DNA of 19,076 nucleotides from Moraxella caviae. Lineage in GTDB: Bacteria; Pseudomonadota; Gammaproteobacteria; Pseudomonadales; Moraxellaceae. The notes beneath the pieces were generated by a model. That model worked only from the letters and a program-made list of their open reading frames with translations. It ran no database searches and was not told where the DNA came from. Position 1 is the first letter of the stretch; each line of letters starts with the position of its first letter. Of this stretch, positions 1-7,900 are shown in pieces. The position numbers and the translations under genes were made by a program. Location: positions 1 to 19,076 of the forward strand of contig NZ_MUXU01000075.1 in the NCBI RefSeq assembly GCF_002014985.1, read 5' to 3'.

Positions 1-11
1 AAGATACAAGG

Positions 12-37
12 TTGGGTTGAACGAAGTGAAAACCCAA
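12..37. repeat. GTTGGGTT-family palindromic repeat, copy A1
   Basis: Inverted repeat with 7-base arms TTGGGTT (12-18) and AACCCAA (31-37) around a 12-base centre. Its reverse complement matches the copy at 18988-19015, and the match continues outside the palindrome: both have AAGATA about 10-20 bases from the arm and an AATTT run next to it. The repeated unit is therefore about 45-50 bases. It lies between an apparently truncated reading frame (64-168) and whatever precedes the window. Confidence 0.7.
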
Positions 38-63
38 TAAATTTAATATCTTGCCTTAAATAA

Positions 64-168
64 TGTTACGCTGCCGCCGACCCAATTTACGAATTTAATC
101 AATCGGTGTCTCATGTTTATAAAAACGAGTTTTATCGACATGTTGTATTGGGTGAAGCGGTGAAATAA
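64..168 (+). pseudogene. Possible 3' remnant of a protein-coding gene
   Basis: An open frame runs from an in-frame TAA at 61-63 to a TAA at 166-168 and encodes 34 residues ending in NEFYRHVVLGEAVK. The composition (Y, F, H, V, few rare residues) looks protein-like rather than random, but there is no ATG and no ribosome binding site. I do not recognise the family. It starts just after repeat copy A1, so it could be the tail of a gene cut off by rearrangement at the repeat. It may also be a chance open frame. Confidence 0.25.
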
Positions 169-205
169 TTCACAACTTTTTGCCGTCTTTGATTAAAAAA
201 TGTTG

Positions 206-484
206 CTATAAAAGCACGTCCAAATGCTTGTAGACATCGCCATCGTTTCTTTTGCCGATGCGCAGAATGTGGATTTCTATGACGTCACCAACAATCTGAT
301 AAATAATGCGGTATTCGCCAGACTTTGCGCGCCTTAGCATGGGATAGCCAGCCAATTGGCGTGTTGGGATTGCTGTGGGGTTTTTAGCCAGCAAATCAAT
401 TTTTGCGACTATTTGCCTAGCGTGCTTGACGGGAATTTTTCGTAAAAACTCAGCCGCTTCTTTGGATAATACAATGGTTAGCAT
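206..484 (-). CDS. RelE/ParE-superfamily toxin of a type II toxin-antitoxin pair
   Basis: A 92-residue protein with the layout of RelE/StbE toxins: an N-terminal strand and helix (LSKEAAEFLRKIP), a helix with KIDLLAKNP, then L-GYPMLRRAKSGEYRIIYQI and a final ILRIGKRNDGDVYK. The basic and aromatic residues that RelE-family ribosome-dependent mRNA interferases use have candidates at R51/R52, R59, R75, R79 and Y85. Family members cut mRNA in the ribosomal A site; that activity is inferred here. The ATG at 484 lies 5 bases after the antitoxin stop with no clear Shine-Dalgarno of its own, so translation is probably coupled to the antitoxin. Length is usual for the family and the frame is intact. 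I see no terminator between 206 and 150. Confidence 0.88.
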   Translation of the reverse strand: MLTIVLSKEAAEFLRKIPVKHARQIVAKIDLLAKNPTAIPTRQLAGYPMLRRAKSGEYRIIYQIVGDVIEIHILRIGKRNDGDVYKHLDVLL

Positions 485-489
485 GAGTT

Positions 490-714
490 TTAACGAAATT
501 CATCAAGAATGGATTTGCTTTGTTCGGCGCTGAGCATACCGCGATTTTTGGCTTCTAGGGCTAATCTTGCTTCCACATATTCTTCTAGTACTTCTGGCGA
601 CATAATCAGACTGACAACTTGACCGTGACGTGTGACGGACACCGCTTCTCGCTGGGCTTTGTCAATGACACGACCAAATGAATTTTGCGCTTGTGATGAT
701 GTGAGCGTGAGCAT
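490..714 (-). CDS. Phd/YefM-family antitoxin
   Basis: A 74-residue protein starting MLTLTSSQAQNSFGRVIDKA, followed by QREAVSVTRHGQVVSLIMSP, which is the DNA-binding Phd/YefM fold (helix, then the strand pair with V-V-T-R-H-G). The acidic and charged C-terminus (EEYVEARLALEAKNRG to ILDEFR) would be the toxin-neutralising tail. The frame stays open upstream to 804, but the ATG at 714 is preferred: homologous antitoxins start near this M-L-T-L-T-S motif, the upstream codons cover the promoter and operator repeats, and a GGA lies about 10 bases ahead. It precedes the toxin by 5 bases in one operon. Members of the family bind their own promoter, alone and with the toxin. Confidence 0.88.
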   Translation of the reverse strand: MLTLTSSQAQNSFGRVIDKAQREAVSVTRHGQVVSLIMSPEVLEEYVEARLALEAKNRGMLSAEQSKSILDEFR

Positions 715-734
715 GGCATGATTCCAAAATGTTA

Positions 735-761
735 TTTTAGCTATTTTAGCTAATTTGGCTA
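735..761 (-). promoter_or_regulatory. Probable autoregulatory operator of the toxin-antitoxin operon (three tandem 9-base repeats)
   Basis: Three head-to-tail 9-base units on the plus strand: TTTTAGCTA (735-743), TTTTAGCTA (744-752) and ATTTGGCTA (753-761). The first two each contain the 6-base palindrome TAGCTA; the third has TGGCTA. It lies 21 bases upstream of the antitoxin ATG on the minus strand, and a TATAAC that could serve as a -10 (778-785 region) lies just upstream of it. Phd/YefM antitoxins repress by binding short palindromes near their promoters, so an operator role is the natural reading, but binding is inferred. Confidence 0.6.
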
Positions 762-802
762 AAAACGACAAGGGATTTGTGTTATAGTCTATAAACCAAC
801 CC

Positions 803-835
803 AAAAAAAGCGCAGATTTTAAACCTGCGCTTTTT
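803..835 (-). terminator. Rho-independent terminator of rlmD
   Basis: Stem AAAAAGCGCAG (about 805-815) pairs with CTGCGCTTTTT (825-835) around a 9-base loop. Read on the minus strand it lies 18 bases past the rlmD stop and ends in a run of T. It is close to symmetrical, so it may act in both directions and insulate rlmD from the toxin-antitoxin operon. Confidence 0.85.
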
Positions 836-852
836 GCGTGATTGTCTGGCGT

Positions 853-2427
853 TTACACCTTTTCAAAGCGGGCAATGCTCTCCACATGACCTGTGTGCGT
901 GAACATATCCATCACGCCAGCGTGGGTGAGTTTGTAGCCTTGGGCGATGAGTAGGGCGGTGTCGCGCGCGAGTGTCGCAGGGTTGCACGACACATAGACG
1001 ATGCGCTTGGCGTTAAATTTACCCAAATATGCCATCACTTCGGCAGCGCCTGAGCGTGGCGGGTCGATGAGCAGCGCATCAAAGGTGTTTTCGCCTGTCG
1101 CCCACGGCTGATGAGAAAAATCTTGGGTGAGATCTTGGGCGTAAAATTCAGCGTGCGCAATGCCATTGGCTTTGGCGTTCATGGCGGCGCGTGCGGTCAT
1201 TTCGCTGCTGCCTTCCACACCCACCACAAAGCCAGTTTCGCCTACCATGCGTGCTAACGGCAAGCTAAAATTGCCCAAACCGCAGAACAAATCCAGCACA
1301 CGCTCGCCTTTTTGCAAGTCCAGCAAATCGCAGGCGAGCTTGGTCATCTTGCGGTTTACCGACAAATTAACCTGCGTAAAATCCAGCGGCGAAAATTCAA
1401 AAGTTACGTCAAAATCTGGCAAACGATAAAACAAACCGCCTGTCGGTGGCACGGTCAAGCTGCTGGCACGGCCGTTGTCATCGTCAATGCGCTGTACGCT
1501 GTCTGAGCCGTGCGGCTGTAGGAATAGCTGCCAATGACGCTCAGCAAAAAAGGCTTGCAGTTTGTCAATGTCGCCAGCAGGTAGCGGCGCAAGATTGCGC
1601 ACAATCACCGCCACCGATTTTGCGCTGTCTGGCACATCGTCCAGCGTCTCACCAGCAGCAAGCTCCAGCTGAGCGATTTGGTCGCGTGCTTCTAGCGTGG
1701 TGATGAGTGTTTTTAGGGCGCTGATGTGCTGCCCCACGCGCGGGTCTAAAATGTGGCATTCGTCCAAATTGGCAAGAAAATTGCTCGCGCGTTCACGAAA
1801 ACCTACCAGTGCGCTGTGCTTTTTCTCCACATAGCGCACGCCCATGCGCGCCTTGGTGCGGTAGCCTAGGCGGTCGGCGGTGAGCGGCGGCAGCCAGTGT
1901 TCAGGCTGTACGCCAGCTTGATGAGTGAGCAGCTCAGCAAGCACGGTTTGTTTAAAGGCGATTTGCCCATCGGCGTGCCAGTGCTGCAAACTACAGCCGC
2001 CACACACGCCAAAATGCGGACAAGGCGGCGTTTGGCGTTCTGGGTGTGGATTGGCAAGCACTTCGAGCGCATCGCCTTCTTCAAAGGTTTTTTTGCTGTT
2101 TTTAAGTTTCACGCTCACCACTTCATCAGGCAGCGCAAAGCTGACAAAGACTTTTTTGCCCAATTTATCCGCTGGGTGTGCTTGGCAAGCATCGTCCGTG
2201 CCTGCGCCATAGCTTGCCACGCCACGCCCATCGTGCGCAAGTCCTGACACGCTAAAAGTGATGGGCGGTGCGTCTTGTAGGCGTTTTCTGGTGCGGGCGT
2301 TGGTTTTGCCTGATTTTTTGCTGGGAGCGTTGATTAGGGCTGGGTTTGTCATGGGTGCGTTTATCCGTTGTGCGTGTTTTTGTTGGTTTGGTGGTTGCTT
2401 GGTTTTTGGTAATTTAGCTTTGATCAT
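853..2427 (-). CDS. rlmD: 23S rRNA (uracil-1939-C5)-methyltransferase RlmD
   Basis: RlmD (RumA) uses SAM to methylate C5 of U1939 in 23S rRNA. In order: a basic N-terminal extension of about 55 residues; a TRAM RNA-binding domain (from about 56, [19 protein letters not shown]); the 4Fe-4S cysteines C136, C142, C145 and C224 ([10 protein letters not shown] and DECHIL); the SAM loop [16 protein letters not shown] (377-392); DPPRSGA (455-461); and the catalytic nucleophile C481 in [11 protein letters not shown]. At 524 residues it is longer than the E. coli enzyme, entirely because of the lysine-rich start. The ATG at 2427 has no good Shine-Dalgarno; M26 (2352) is an alternative start. It lies 102 bases downstream of the exonuclease gene, with a palindromic repeat between, so it may be cotranscribed or have its own promoter. 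Confidence 0.96.
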   Translation of the reverse strand: MIKAKLPKTKQPPNQQKHAQRINAPMTNPALINAPSKKSGKTNARTRKRLQDAPPITFSVSGLAHDGRGVASYGAGTDDACQAHPADKLGKKVFVSFALPDEVVSVKLKNSKKTFEEGDALEVLANPHPERQTPPCPHFGVCGGCSLQHWHADGQIAFKQTVLAELLTHQAGVQPEHWLPPLTADRLGYRTKARMGVRYVEKKHSALVGFRERASNFLANLDECHILDPRVGQHISALKTLITTLEARDQIAQLELAAGETLDDVPDSAKSVAVIVRNLAPLPAGDIDKLQAFFAERHWQLFLQPHGSDSVQRIDDDNGRASSLTVPPTGGLFYRLPDFDVTFEFSPLDFTQVNLSVNRKMTKLACDLLDLQKGERVLDLFCGLGNFSLPLARMVGETGFVVGVEGSSEMTARAAMNAKANGIAHAEFYAQDLTQDFSHQPWATGENTFDALLIDPPRSGAAEVMAYLGKFNAKRIVYVSCNPATLARDTALLIAQGYKLTHAGVMDMFTHTGHVESIARFEKV

Positions 2428-2448
2428 TTGGTTTTGCTTGTTAGATTT

Positions 2449-2475
2449 GTTGGGTTACGCTTACGCTAACCCAAC
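2449..2475. repeat. GTTGGGTT-family palindromic repeat, copy B1
   Basis: Perfect 9-base arms GTTGGGTTA (2449-2457) and TAACCCAAC (2467-2475) around CGCTTACGC. It is nearly identical to 3485-3511 (one difference, in the loop), and both are followed by TTAC. It fills the short gap between the exonuclease stop and rlmD, so any transcript joining the two genes carries this hairpin. Confidence 0.85.
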
Positions 2476-2529
2476 TTACGGGCTTACAAGTACTAATTTA
2501 GCTTGCAGGTTTGACCGCTAAATTTAGTA

Positions 2530-3309
2530 TCACAATTCCCAAGCGTCCAAAAATCTTTGGTGGCGTAGGTTGCCGTCATCGTCCGTCAGTCGTCCGATAA
2601 AATCATAAGTGTGCGCAATCAAGGCGCTTTCGTCATCGTGCGTGATTTTGCCGTTCACCGACAGCCAGCGCAGATAAATCAGCCAAGTGTTCAGCACGTC
2701 TGATTCGCAGTAATTGGCAAGTTTATCCCACTCGCCACGCTGCACCATCGGCACAACTTGCGAGCCGTCCACGTCGCCTTTGCCTGCAAAACCGCACAGA
2801 CTGGCGATGGTGTCCAGCTTTTGCTTATTGCCCCACGCGCCAAAGGTGAAGCGATCCATCACGTCAATGTGCTTTTCGCTGTAGCGGTTTAGGTAGTCGT
2901 TTTGTTTAAAGCCAGCGTTCGTCAAGGCGGCGGCGTTTAGGCGGTGGTGCGTCATGCGATACAGCAGCACAGGCAAGTCAAAACCTGCGCCATTCCAGCT
3001 GATGAGCGTGGGTTTTTTGGCGAAGGCACGCAAAAAAATGCGCAAAATTTCATCTTCGCTGTGTTCGTTGAGCGTGAGCGATTTTAGATTGAAGCTGCCT
3101 TGGTCAAACCACAAAAACGACAAACACGCAACCTTATGCAAAGGCAAGCGCATAAAATCATTGCCCGCTTCGGCATGGCGCAGGGCAATCAGCGCGGTGA
3201 GTGCGTCATCGTCTGGCAGCGCGCGAATGTCTGGATACAGGCGTTTGCCAGTGGCGACATCAGGCACGGTCTCAATGTCAAAGACGAGCAAAGGGGTGTT
3301 TGGCAGCAT
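2530..3309 (-). CDS. Predicted 3'-5' exonuclease related to the DNA polymerase B proofreading domain
   Basis: A 259-residue member of the PolB-like exonuclease family (DNA_pol_B_exo2 type). The DEDDy residues are visible: D11 and E13 in VFDIETV (ExoI), D111 in LISWNGAGFDLPVL (ExoII), and Y200 to D204 in ANYCESD (ExoIII, tyrosine type). These coordinate two metal ions for removal of 3' nucleotides. No polymerase domain follows, so it is a stand-alone nuclease; its cellular substrate is unknown. The ATG at 3309 has an AGGA about 10 bases ahead. It sits between cysM and rlmD on the same strand, but the 318-base gap after cysM, with the cysM terminator, suggests its own promoter. Confidence 0.9.
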   Translation of the reverse strand: MLPNTPLLVFDIETVPDVATGKRLYPDIRALPDDDALTALIALRHAEAGNDFMRLPLHKVACLSFLWFDQGSFNLKSLTLNEHSEDEILRIFLRAFAKKPTLISWNGAGFDLPVLLYRMTHHRLNAAALTNAGFKQNDYLNRYSEKHIDVMDRFTFGAWGNKQKLDTIASLCGFAGKGDVDGSQVVPMVQRGEWDKLANYCESDVLNTWLIYLRWLSVNGKITHDDESALIAHTYDFIGRLTDDDGNLRHQRFLDAWEL

Positions 3310-3365
3310 GATTGGGTCGTCCTGTGGGTTATGCTTAGGTTTGTGCGTTTTTGGTTAAAGCTAGC

Positions 3366-3394
3366 GGTGTAAATTTTGGCGTAATCGGTGTCAA
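3366..3394 (-). promoter_or_regulatory. Candidate sigma-70 promoter of the exonuclease gene
   Basis: On the minus strand a perfect -35 TTGACA (3389-3394) is followed after 17 bases by TACACC (3366-3371), a poor -10. It lies about 57 bases ahead of the start codon. The -35 is convincing and the -10 is not, so this is tentative. Confidence 0.3.
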
Positions 3395-3484
3395 ATTTGG
3401 CGAAATGGTTTGGCTGAAAATCTGAAAAAATTTTAGTGGTTGTTTTAAAAGTTGGGTTTTGCTTTAATCGTGATTTTTTCGATT

Positions 3485-3511
3485 GTTGGGTTACGCTTTC
3501 GCTAACCCAAC
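3485..3511. repeat. GTTGGGTT-family palindromic repeat, copy B2
   Basis: Arms GTTGGGTTA (3485-3493) and TAACCCAAC (3503-3511) with loop CGCTTTCGC, differing from copy B1 by one loop base and lying in the same orientation. It is downstream of the cysM terminator and upstream of the exonuclease gene. Confidence 0.85.
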
Positions 3512-3550
3512 TTACAAGTTGCTCACCAAACTTATGAGTTTCGCTAATCT

Positions 3551-3598
3551 AAAAAGCCGTTCGTGGCAAGCACATCAAACCCAACGGCTTTGTCTTTT
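3551..3598 (-). terminator. Rho-independent terminator of cysM
   Basis: On the minus strand AAAGCCGTT (3583-3591) pairs with AACGGCTTTTT (3551-3561) across a loop of about 21 bases and runs into T. It starts about 30 bases past the cysM stop. The loop is longer than usual; the stem and T-run are good. Confidence 0.7.
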
Positions 3599-3627
3599 TA
3601 AAATTTATCAGAGTTTAAGCTGCAAAC

Positions 3628-4533
3628 TTAATCCGCCACGCCAAACAATCCTGTGGATAGGTAGCGGTCGCCACGGTCGCACACGATAAAGGCGATGACG
3701 GCATCTGGGTTGGCTTTGGCGATTTGGTGCGCTGCCCACGCTGCGCCGCCTGACGACACGCCGCAAAAAATCCCTTCTTCGCGTGCCAGCTTGCGCATAT
3801 AAATTTCGGCATCTTTTTGGTTTACGTCCATCACCACGTCCACCAAAGACGCATCAAAAATCCCCGGCAAATATTCGGCAGGCCAGCGGCGAATCCCAGC
3901 AATGCTTGAGTTTTCGTCTGGCTGCAAGCCAATAATTTGCACGTCTGGATTTTGCTCTTTTAGGTATTTTGACACGCCCATGATGGTGCCTGTCGTCCCC
4001 ATTGAGCTGACGAAATGGGTGATTTTACCGCCTGTTTGCGCCCAGATTTCAGGGCCAGTGGTGAGATAGTGAGCGTGTTTGTTGTCGTCATTGTTAAATT
4101 GGTCAAGCACCACGCCTTTGCCGTCAGCTTGCATTTGTAGCGCCAAATCGCGCGCTTCTTCCATGCCTTGCTCCACTTCAATCAAAGTTGCGCCATAGGC
4201 AGTCATTGCGTCTTTGCGCTCTTGGGTGGAATTTTTTGGCATGATGAGCGTCATGTGGTAGCCTTTCATGGCGGCAACCATGGCAAGCGCAATGCCTGTA
4301 TTGCCGCTCGTGGCTTCAATCAGCGTGTCGCCTGCTTTGATTTGACCACGTTTTTCGGCTTGGTCAATCATATTAAAAGCAGGGCGGTCTTTGACAGAGC
4401 CAGCTGGGTTATTGCCTTCAAGTTTGGCAAAAAGTGCGGCTTTGGTGTCATTGCCAAGTCGGGCTAGGCGTACCAGTGGCGTGCTGCCCACGGTGTCGGC
4501 AAGCGTGCAGGCGTGCGTGCTAAAATCGGTCAT
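3628..4533 (-). CDS. cysM: Cysteine synthase B (O-acetylserine sulfhydrylase B)
   Basis: A fold-type II PLP enzyme that makes L-cysteine from O-acetyl-L-serine and sulfide; the CysM type can also use thiosulfate to give S-sulfocysteine. Seen here: GSTPLVRL (16-23), the PLP lysine K48 in NPAGSVKDRPA, the substrate loop TSGNTG (75-80), the phosphate-binding GTTGT (179-183) and the C-terminal CDRGDRYLSTGLF. The KDRPA wording, the short 301-residue length and the CDRGDRYLS end fit CysM rather than CysK. The start is the ATG at 4533, with AAAGAGA about 9 bases upstream. It has its own terminator and a leader with nested stem-loops. It lies back to back with the gacS-type kinase, an arrangement I recall near gacS in Pseudomonas. 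Confidence 0.96.
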   Translation of the reverse strand: MTDFSTHACTLADTVGSTPLVRLARLGNDTKAALFAKLEGNNPAGSVKDRPAFNMIDQAEKRGQIKAGDTLIEATSGNTGIALAMVAAMKGYHMTLIMPKNSTQERKDAMTAYGATLIEVEQGMEEARDLALQMQADGKGVVLDQFNNDDNKHAHYLTTGPEIWAQTGGKITHFVSSMGTTGTIMGVSKYLKEQNPDVQIIGLQPDENSSIAGIRRWPAEYLPGIFDASLVDVVMDVNQKDAEIYMRKLAREEGIFCGVSSGGAAWAAHQIAKANPDAVIAFIVCDRGDRYLSTGLFGVAD

Positions 4534-4572
4534 AATTATCTCTTTGTGTTTTTATAAAAGGGTTTTATTTTG

Positions 4573-4634
4573 CCGCCTGATTGTCAGCCAGCCAAGCGGA
4601 TTTGGCTGTATTTTATTCAAGGTAAGTCAGGCGG
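4573..4634 (-). promoter_or_regulatory. Structured 5' leader of cysM (nested stem-loops)
   Basis: Outer arms CCGCCTGA (minus strand, 4634-4627) and TCAGGCGG (4580-4573) are perfectly complementary over 8 bases. They enclose a second perfect hairpin with arms CAGCCAA and TTGGCTG (4589-4595 and 4602-4608) and a 6-base loop. The structure lies between the predicted cysM promoter and the ribosome binding site. No long T-run follows it, so it is not a plain terminator. It resembles no riboswitch I can name. Confidence 0.45.
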
Positions 4635-4647
4635 ATAAAGTTTTGCA

Positions 4648-4656
4648 ATTATACCA
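4648..4656 (-). promoter_or_regulatory. Probable extended -10 promoter of cysM
   Basis: On the minus strand TGG is followed directly by a perfect TATAAT (4653-4648), an extended -10 element. No good -35 is visible at 16-18 bases. The predicted transcript begins about 108 bases upstream of the cysM ATG and carries the nested stem-loop leader. Confidence 0.6.
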
Positions 4657-4912
4657 CACTTTTTTGGTGCATTTACCCACGCAAACCGTGATAAAATGTA
4701 CAAACGCACATTTGCCGCCCAAGAATTGCCAATTTTTTAAGCAGGCAAGCGGTGCGATTGATTTTTCTAATCGTTGGGCTGATGTTAAGTGGGTAATTTT
4801 GGTTTGATTTCGTGCGTTTTTATGCAAATTTTACCCAAAATTTTCACCAAAAACACAGCTTAACACCTAAATTTCGCCCCAGTTTTTAGCCAAAATTTTA
4901 CCCAAATCCGCC

Positions 4913-7900
4913 ATGTCAAACACGCCTTTTAACCCTGAAAATCCGCACGCCAAAAATCCAAACGCCAAAGCCGCGCCAAACGGTACTGACGCACAATCAT
5001 CAGCGCAAACCGCCTTAAAAAACCCACGATTTAAGCTGCGCAGCGCTTATGGACAGCTGATTTTATTGGTGTTTTTGCCGATTGTGGTGCTGGCGATGGT
5101 GGGCGGACTGCTGGTGTTTTTTGAAGTGCGCCGTGCCATCATCTCAGAGCAAGACGTGCAGGCGCAGGCAGCTTTGGTGCGTTATGAGACGTTGTTGCAG
5201 CCGTTGTTACAAGGTGATTTATCCCAAAATCTGACCCAAAACTTACCCCAAAATGCGTCCCCAGATTTATCGCAAAATTCATCTCAAAACTTGCCCAAAA
5301 ACGCCTCAGACGCAGCGCACGCCATCGATGTGCCTGCATTGATTGATAAACTCAATCAACTGCGCCTACCGCAAGTACAGCGTGTGGCGTTGGCGGATGC
5401 GGTAGGCGCACCAATTTTGGCGGCTGGTGTGAATGCGCAGGCGGATTGGGGTGAGTTTGACACCACGGCAAACCGTGTGGCAAGGCTGCCTGTGGCGCAC
5501 GGCACGGCTTATGGCAAGGCAATCAGCGTGGGCGATGAGCGCTTTTGGCTGCTGATTGAGATGGATAATGAGCCTTTGACCATCACTTATTATCGGGTGC
5601 TTTTGGCGTTGTCTATCACGGGGCTGATTACCATTTTGCTGCTGCTTTTGATTCTAAACAGCTATGCTAAGCGCTGGATTGAGCCTGTGTACGAAATGCG
5701 CTTGTATTTGCAGCGGCTGACGGCAGAGAATTTATCCAAGCCAGCGGTGGTGCGTGCAGACGGTGAATTTGCGCTACTGCAAAAGGATTTTATGCGTGCG
5801 CTGTCAAGGCTGGACGCAAGTTTTACCGAGCTAAAAAACCACGCTGAAGAGACCGAGCGTGATTTGCAGCAGGCGTTTGACGAGATGGAAATGCAAAACA
5901 TCTCCATTCGTAATGCGCGCGATGCCGCCATTTCTGCCAGCCAAGCCAAATCGGCATTTTTGGCGAACATCAGCCACGAGCTGCGCACACCGCTAAACAG
6001 CATTGACGGCTTTATCAATCTTTTGGCACGCAAGCAAGGGCTTTCCAGTGAGCAAAATTTGTATGTGCAAACCATCAAAAAATCATCGGCGCATTTGCTG
6101 GCATTGGTGAATGACGTGCTGGATTTTTCTAAGATTGAAGCGGGTAAATTGGTGCTGGATCATCATGAGTTTGATTTGTACGCAGCGATTTATGATGTGG
6201 TGGATATGCTGTCGCCTGCTGCGCTAGAAAAGCACTTGCGCCTTGCGGTGCTGTTTTATCATGATGTGCCAACGCACGTCGTGGGCGACAGTTTGCGTGT
6301 TAAGCAAATCTTAACAAATCTCGTGGGCAATGCCATCAAATTTACCGACTCAGGCGGCGTGGTGGTGCGTGTCAGCCTATCCAGCGATACGCCAGATTTT
6401 TTAAACATCGCTGTGGAAGACACAGGCAAGGGCGTGAGCGAAGCGGATAAGGCGCAGCTGTTTAAGAGCTTTAGCCAAGGAGATTTGTCGGTAACGCGCC
6501 GCTATGGTGGCACGGGGCTTGGCTTGGTGATTTCCAAGCAGCTGACTGCGCTGATGGGCGGCAGCATTGGCTTTTATGACAATAACAGCGAAAATGTCGC
6601 CAAGACAGGTACGACTTTTTGGTTTGAAATGCCGACTGGCGTGGCGCATGATGACGAAGCACTTGATGATAAATCAGCCGCCATTAAGCTGCCTGCACTT
6701 GGTGATGGCAAGCCGCTGTCGCTTTTGGTGTGGATTAACCACTTACCAGCCGTGCAGGTGCTAAAAGCGAGCCTTGCGATGAGCAATGTGCAAATCACGC
6801 TGGCGATTGGTCTGGCGGATTTGTTAGAACAACTTGACAATCCGCAGCACGGATTTGACTGGGTGATTGTGGATAATTTTGGTCAAGACGCTGCCCAAGA
6901 TGACGTGGGTGCGATTTTGCGCCAGATTCGCTTGCGCTATCAAGGCAGACTTGCGACTTATGGTTATCAAGTCGGCATTGATAATGCGCTTTTGGAAAAA
7001 TACCACACGCACGCCTTGCACGAGCCGCTGGATAAACGCCAGCTGTACGCCATGCTCTCAAACCGCAAAGACGCAAGCACGCAGGCGGCTGCCAATCCGC
7101 ACCGCTTTGCTGGCGTGCGTGTGCTGGCGGTGGACGACCATCTACCCAATCTTTTGGTGCTGGACGCATTGCTTGGCGAGCTGGGCGTGGAAGTGGTAAC
7201 GGCAGGCAGCGGCTTTGATGCGATTGAAATCATGAGTAAGACGGTGGCAGGGTCAGCGCCGCCCATTGATTTGATTTTTATGGACATTCAAATGCCAAGA
7301 ATGTCTGGACGAGAAGCAAGCATTCAGATTCGTAAGATTGAGCAGGCGCACCTTGCCAAGCCTGTGCCGATTATCGCACTGACAGCGCACGGACTTTCGG
7401 ACGAAAAAGACCGCTTGGTGGCGGCAGGGCTTGATGACTATGTGGGCAAGCCCATCGGTCATGTGCAGCTGGTGCAGACGCTGGAGAAATGGCTGCACCG
7501 TGGCGATGAGCCAAGCGAGCCTTTGTCGGCGTATGAGCTGGCTGCCAAAGACGGCTTTGGCTTGCCAAGTGAGCCATCAGCACAAGCTGCGCCAAGCGTG
7601 GCAGGGGCGACTTTGGCGGATATTGACTGGGCGGATGCGCTGGAGCGTTCGGCAAATAAGGCGGATTTGGCACAAAAGCTGCTGCAGATGATGATTGACG
7701 ATGCCGAAAACGAAAAACGCCTGCTGGAGCGTGCGTGGGCAGACAGGGATAGAGCGGCTTTGGCGGAGCTGTCGCACCGTACGGTGGGGGCTTCACGCTA
7801 TGCAGGCGTGCCAAGACTGCGCAAGGTGTCGGCGGATTTTGAAGCCATGTGCCGCGCGGACATCACGCAGACGAGCGCGAGCCACTTTATTGCCATGCGC

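Larger units (their letters stand above)
3310..3627. other. Gene-free stretch between the exonuclease gene and cysM
   Basis: This gap holds the cysM terminator (3551-3598), palindromic repeat B2 (3485-3511), a second partial GTTGGGTTTTGC word near 3451, and a weak promoter candidate for the exonuclease gene (3366-3394). The small open frames crossing it have no coding character. The rest is AT-rich and unremarkable. Confidence 0.6.
4534..4912. other. Divergent intergenic region between cysM and the gacS-type kinase
   Basis: This 379-base region separates two divergent genes. The cysM side holds an extended -10 promoter and a structured leader. The kinase side is very AT-rich, with two copies of AAATTTTACCC (4826-4836 and 4893-4903); I see no convincing -35/-10 pair there. 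Open frames across it on both strands have no recognisable protein content. Confidence 0.6.

Noticed and set aside
4591..4599. GCCAAGCGG word, seen also near 13876 and 15900, as a possible DNA uptake sequence
   Set aside because: Only a few copies in 19 kb, with variable flanks; it resembles the Pasteurellaceae word only loosely, and uptake words should be far denser.
4391..4807. 138-codon plus-strand frame across the cysM start and upstream gap
   Set aside because: Half is antisense to cysM and the rest is AT-rich promoter DNA.
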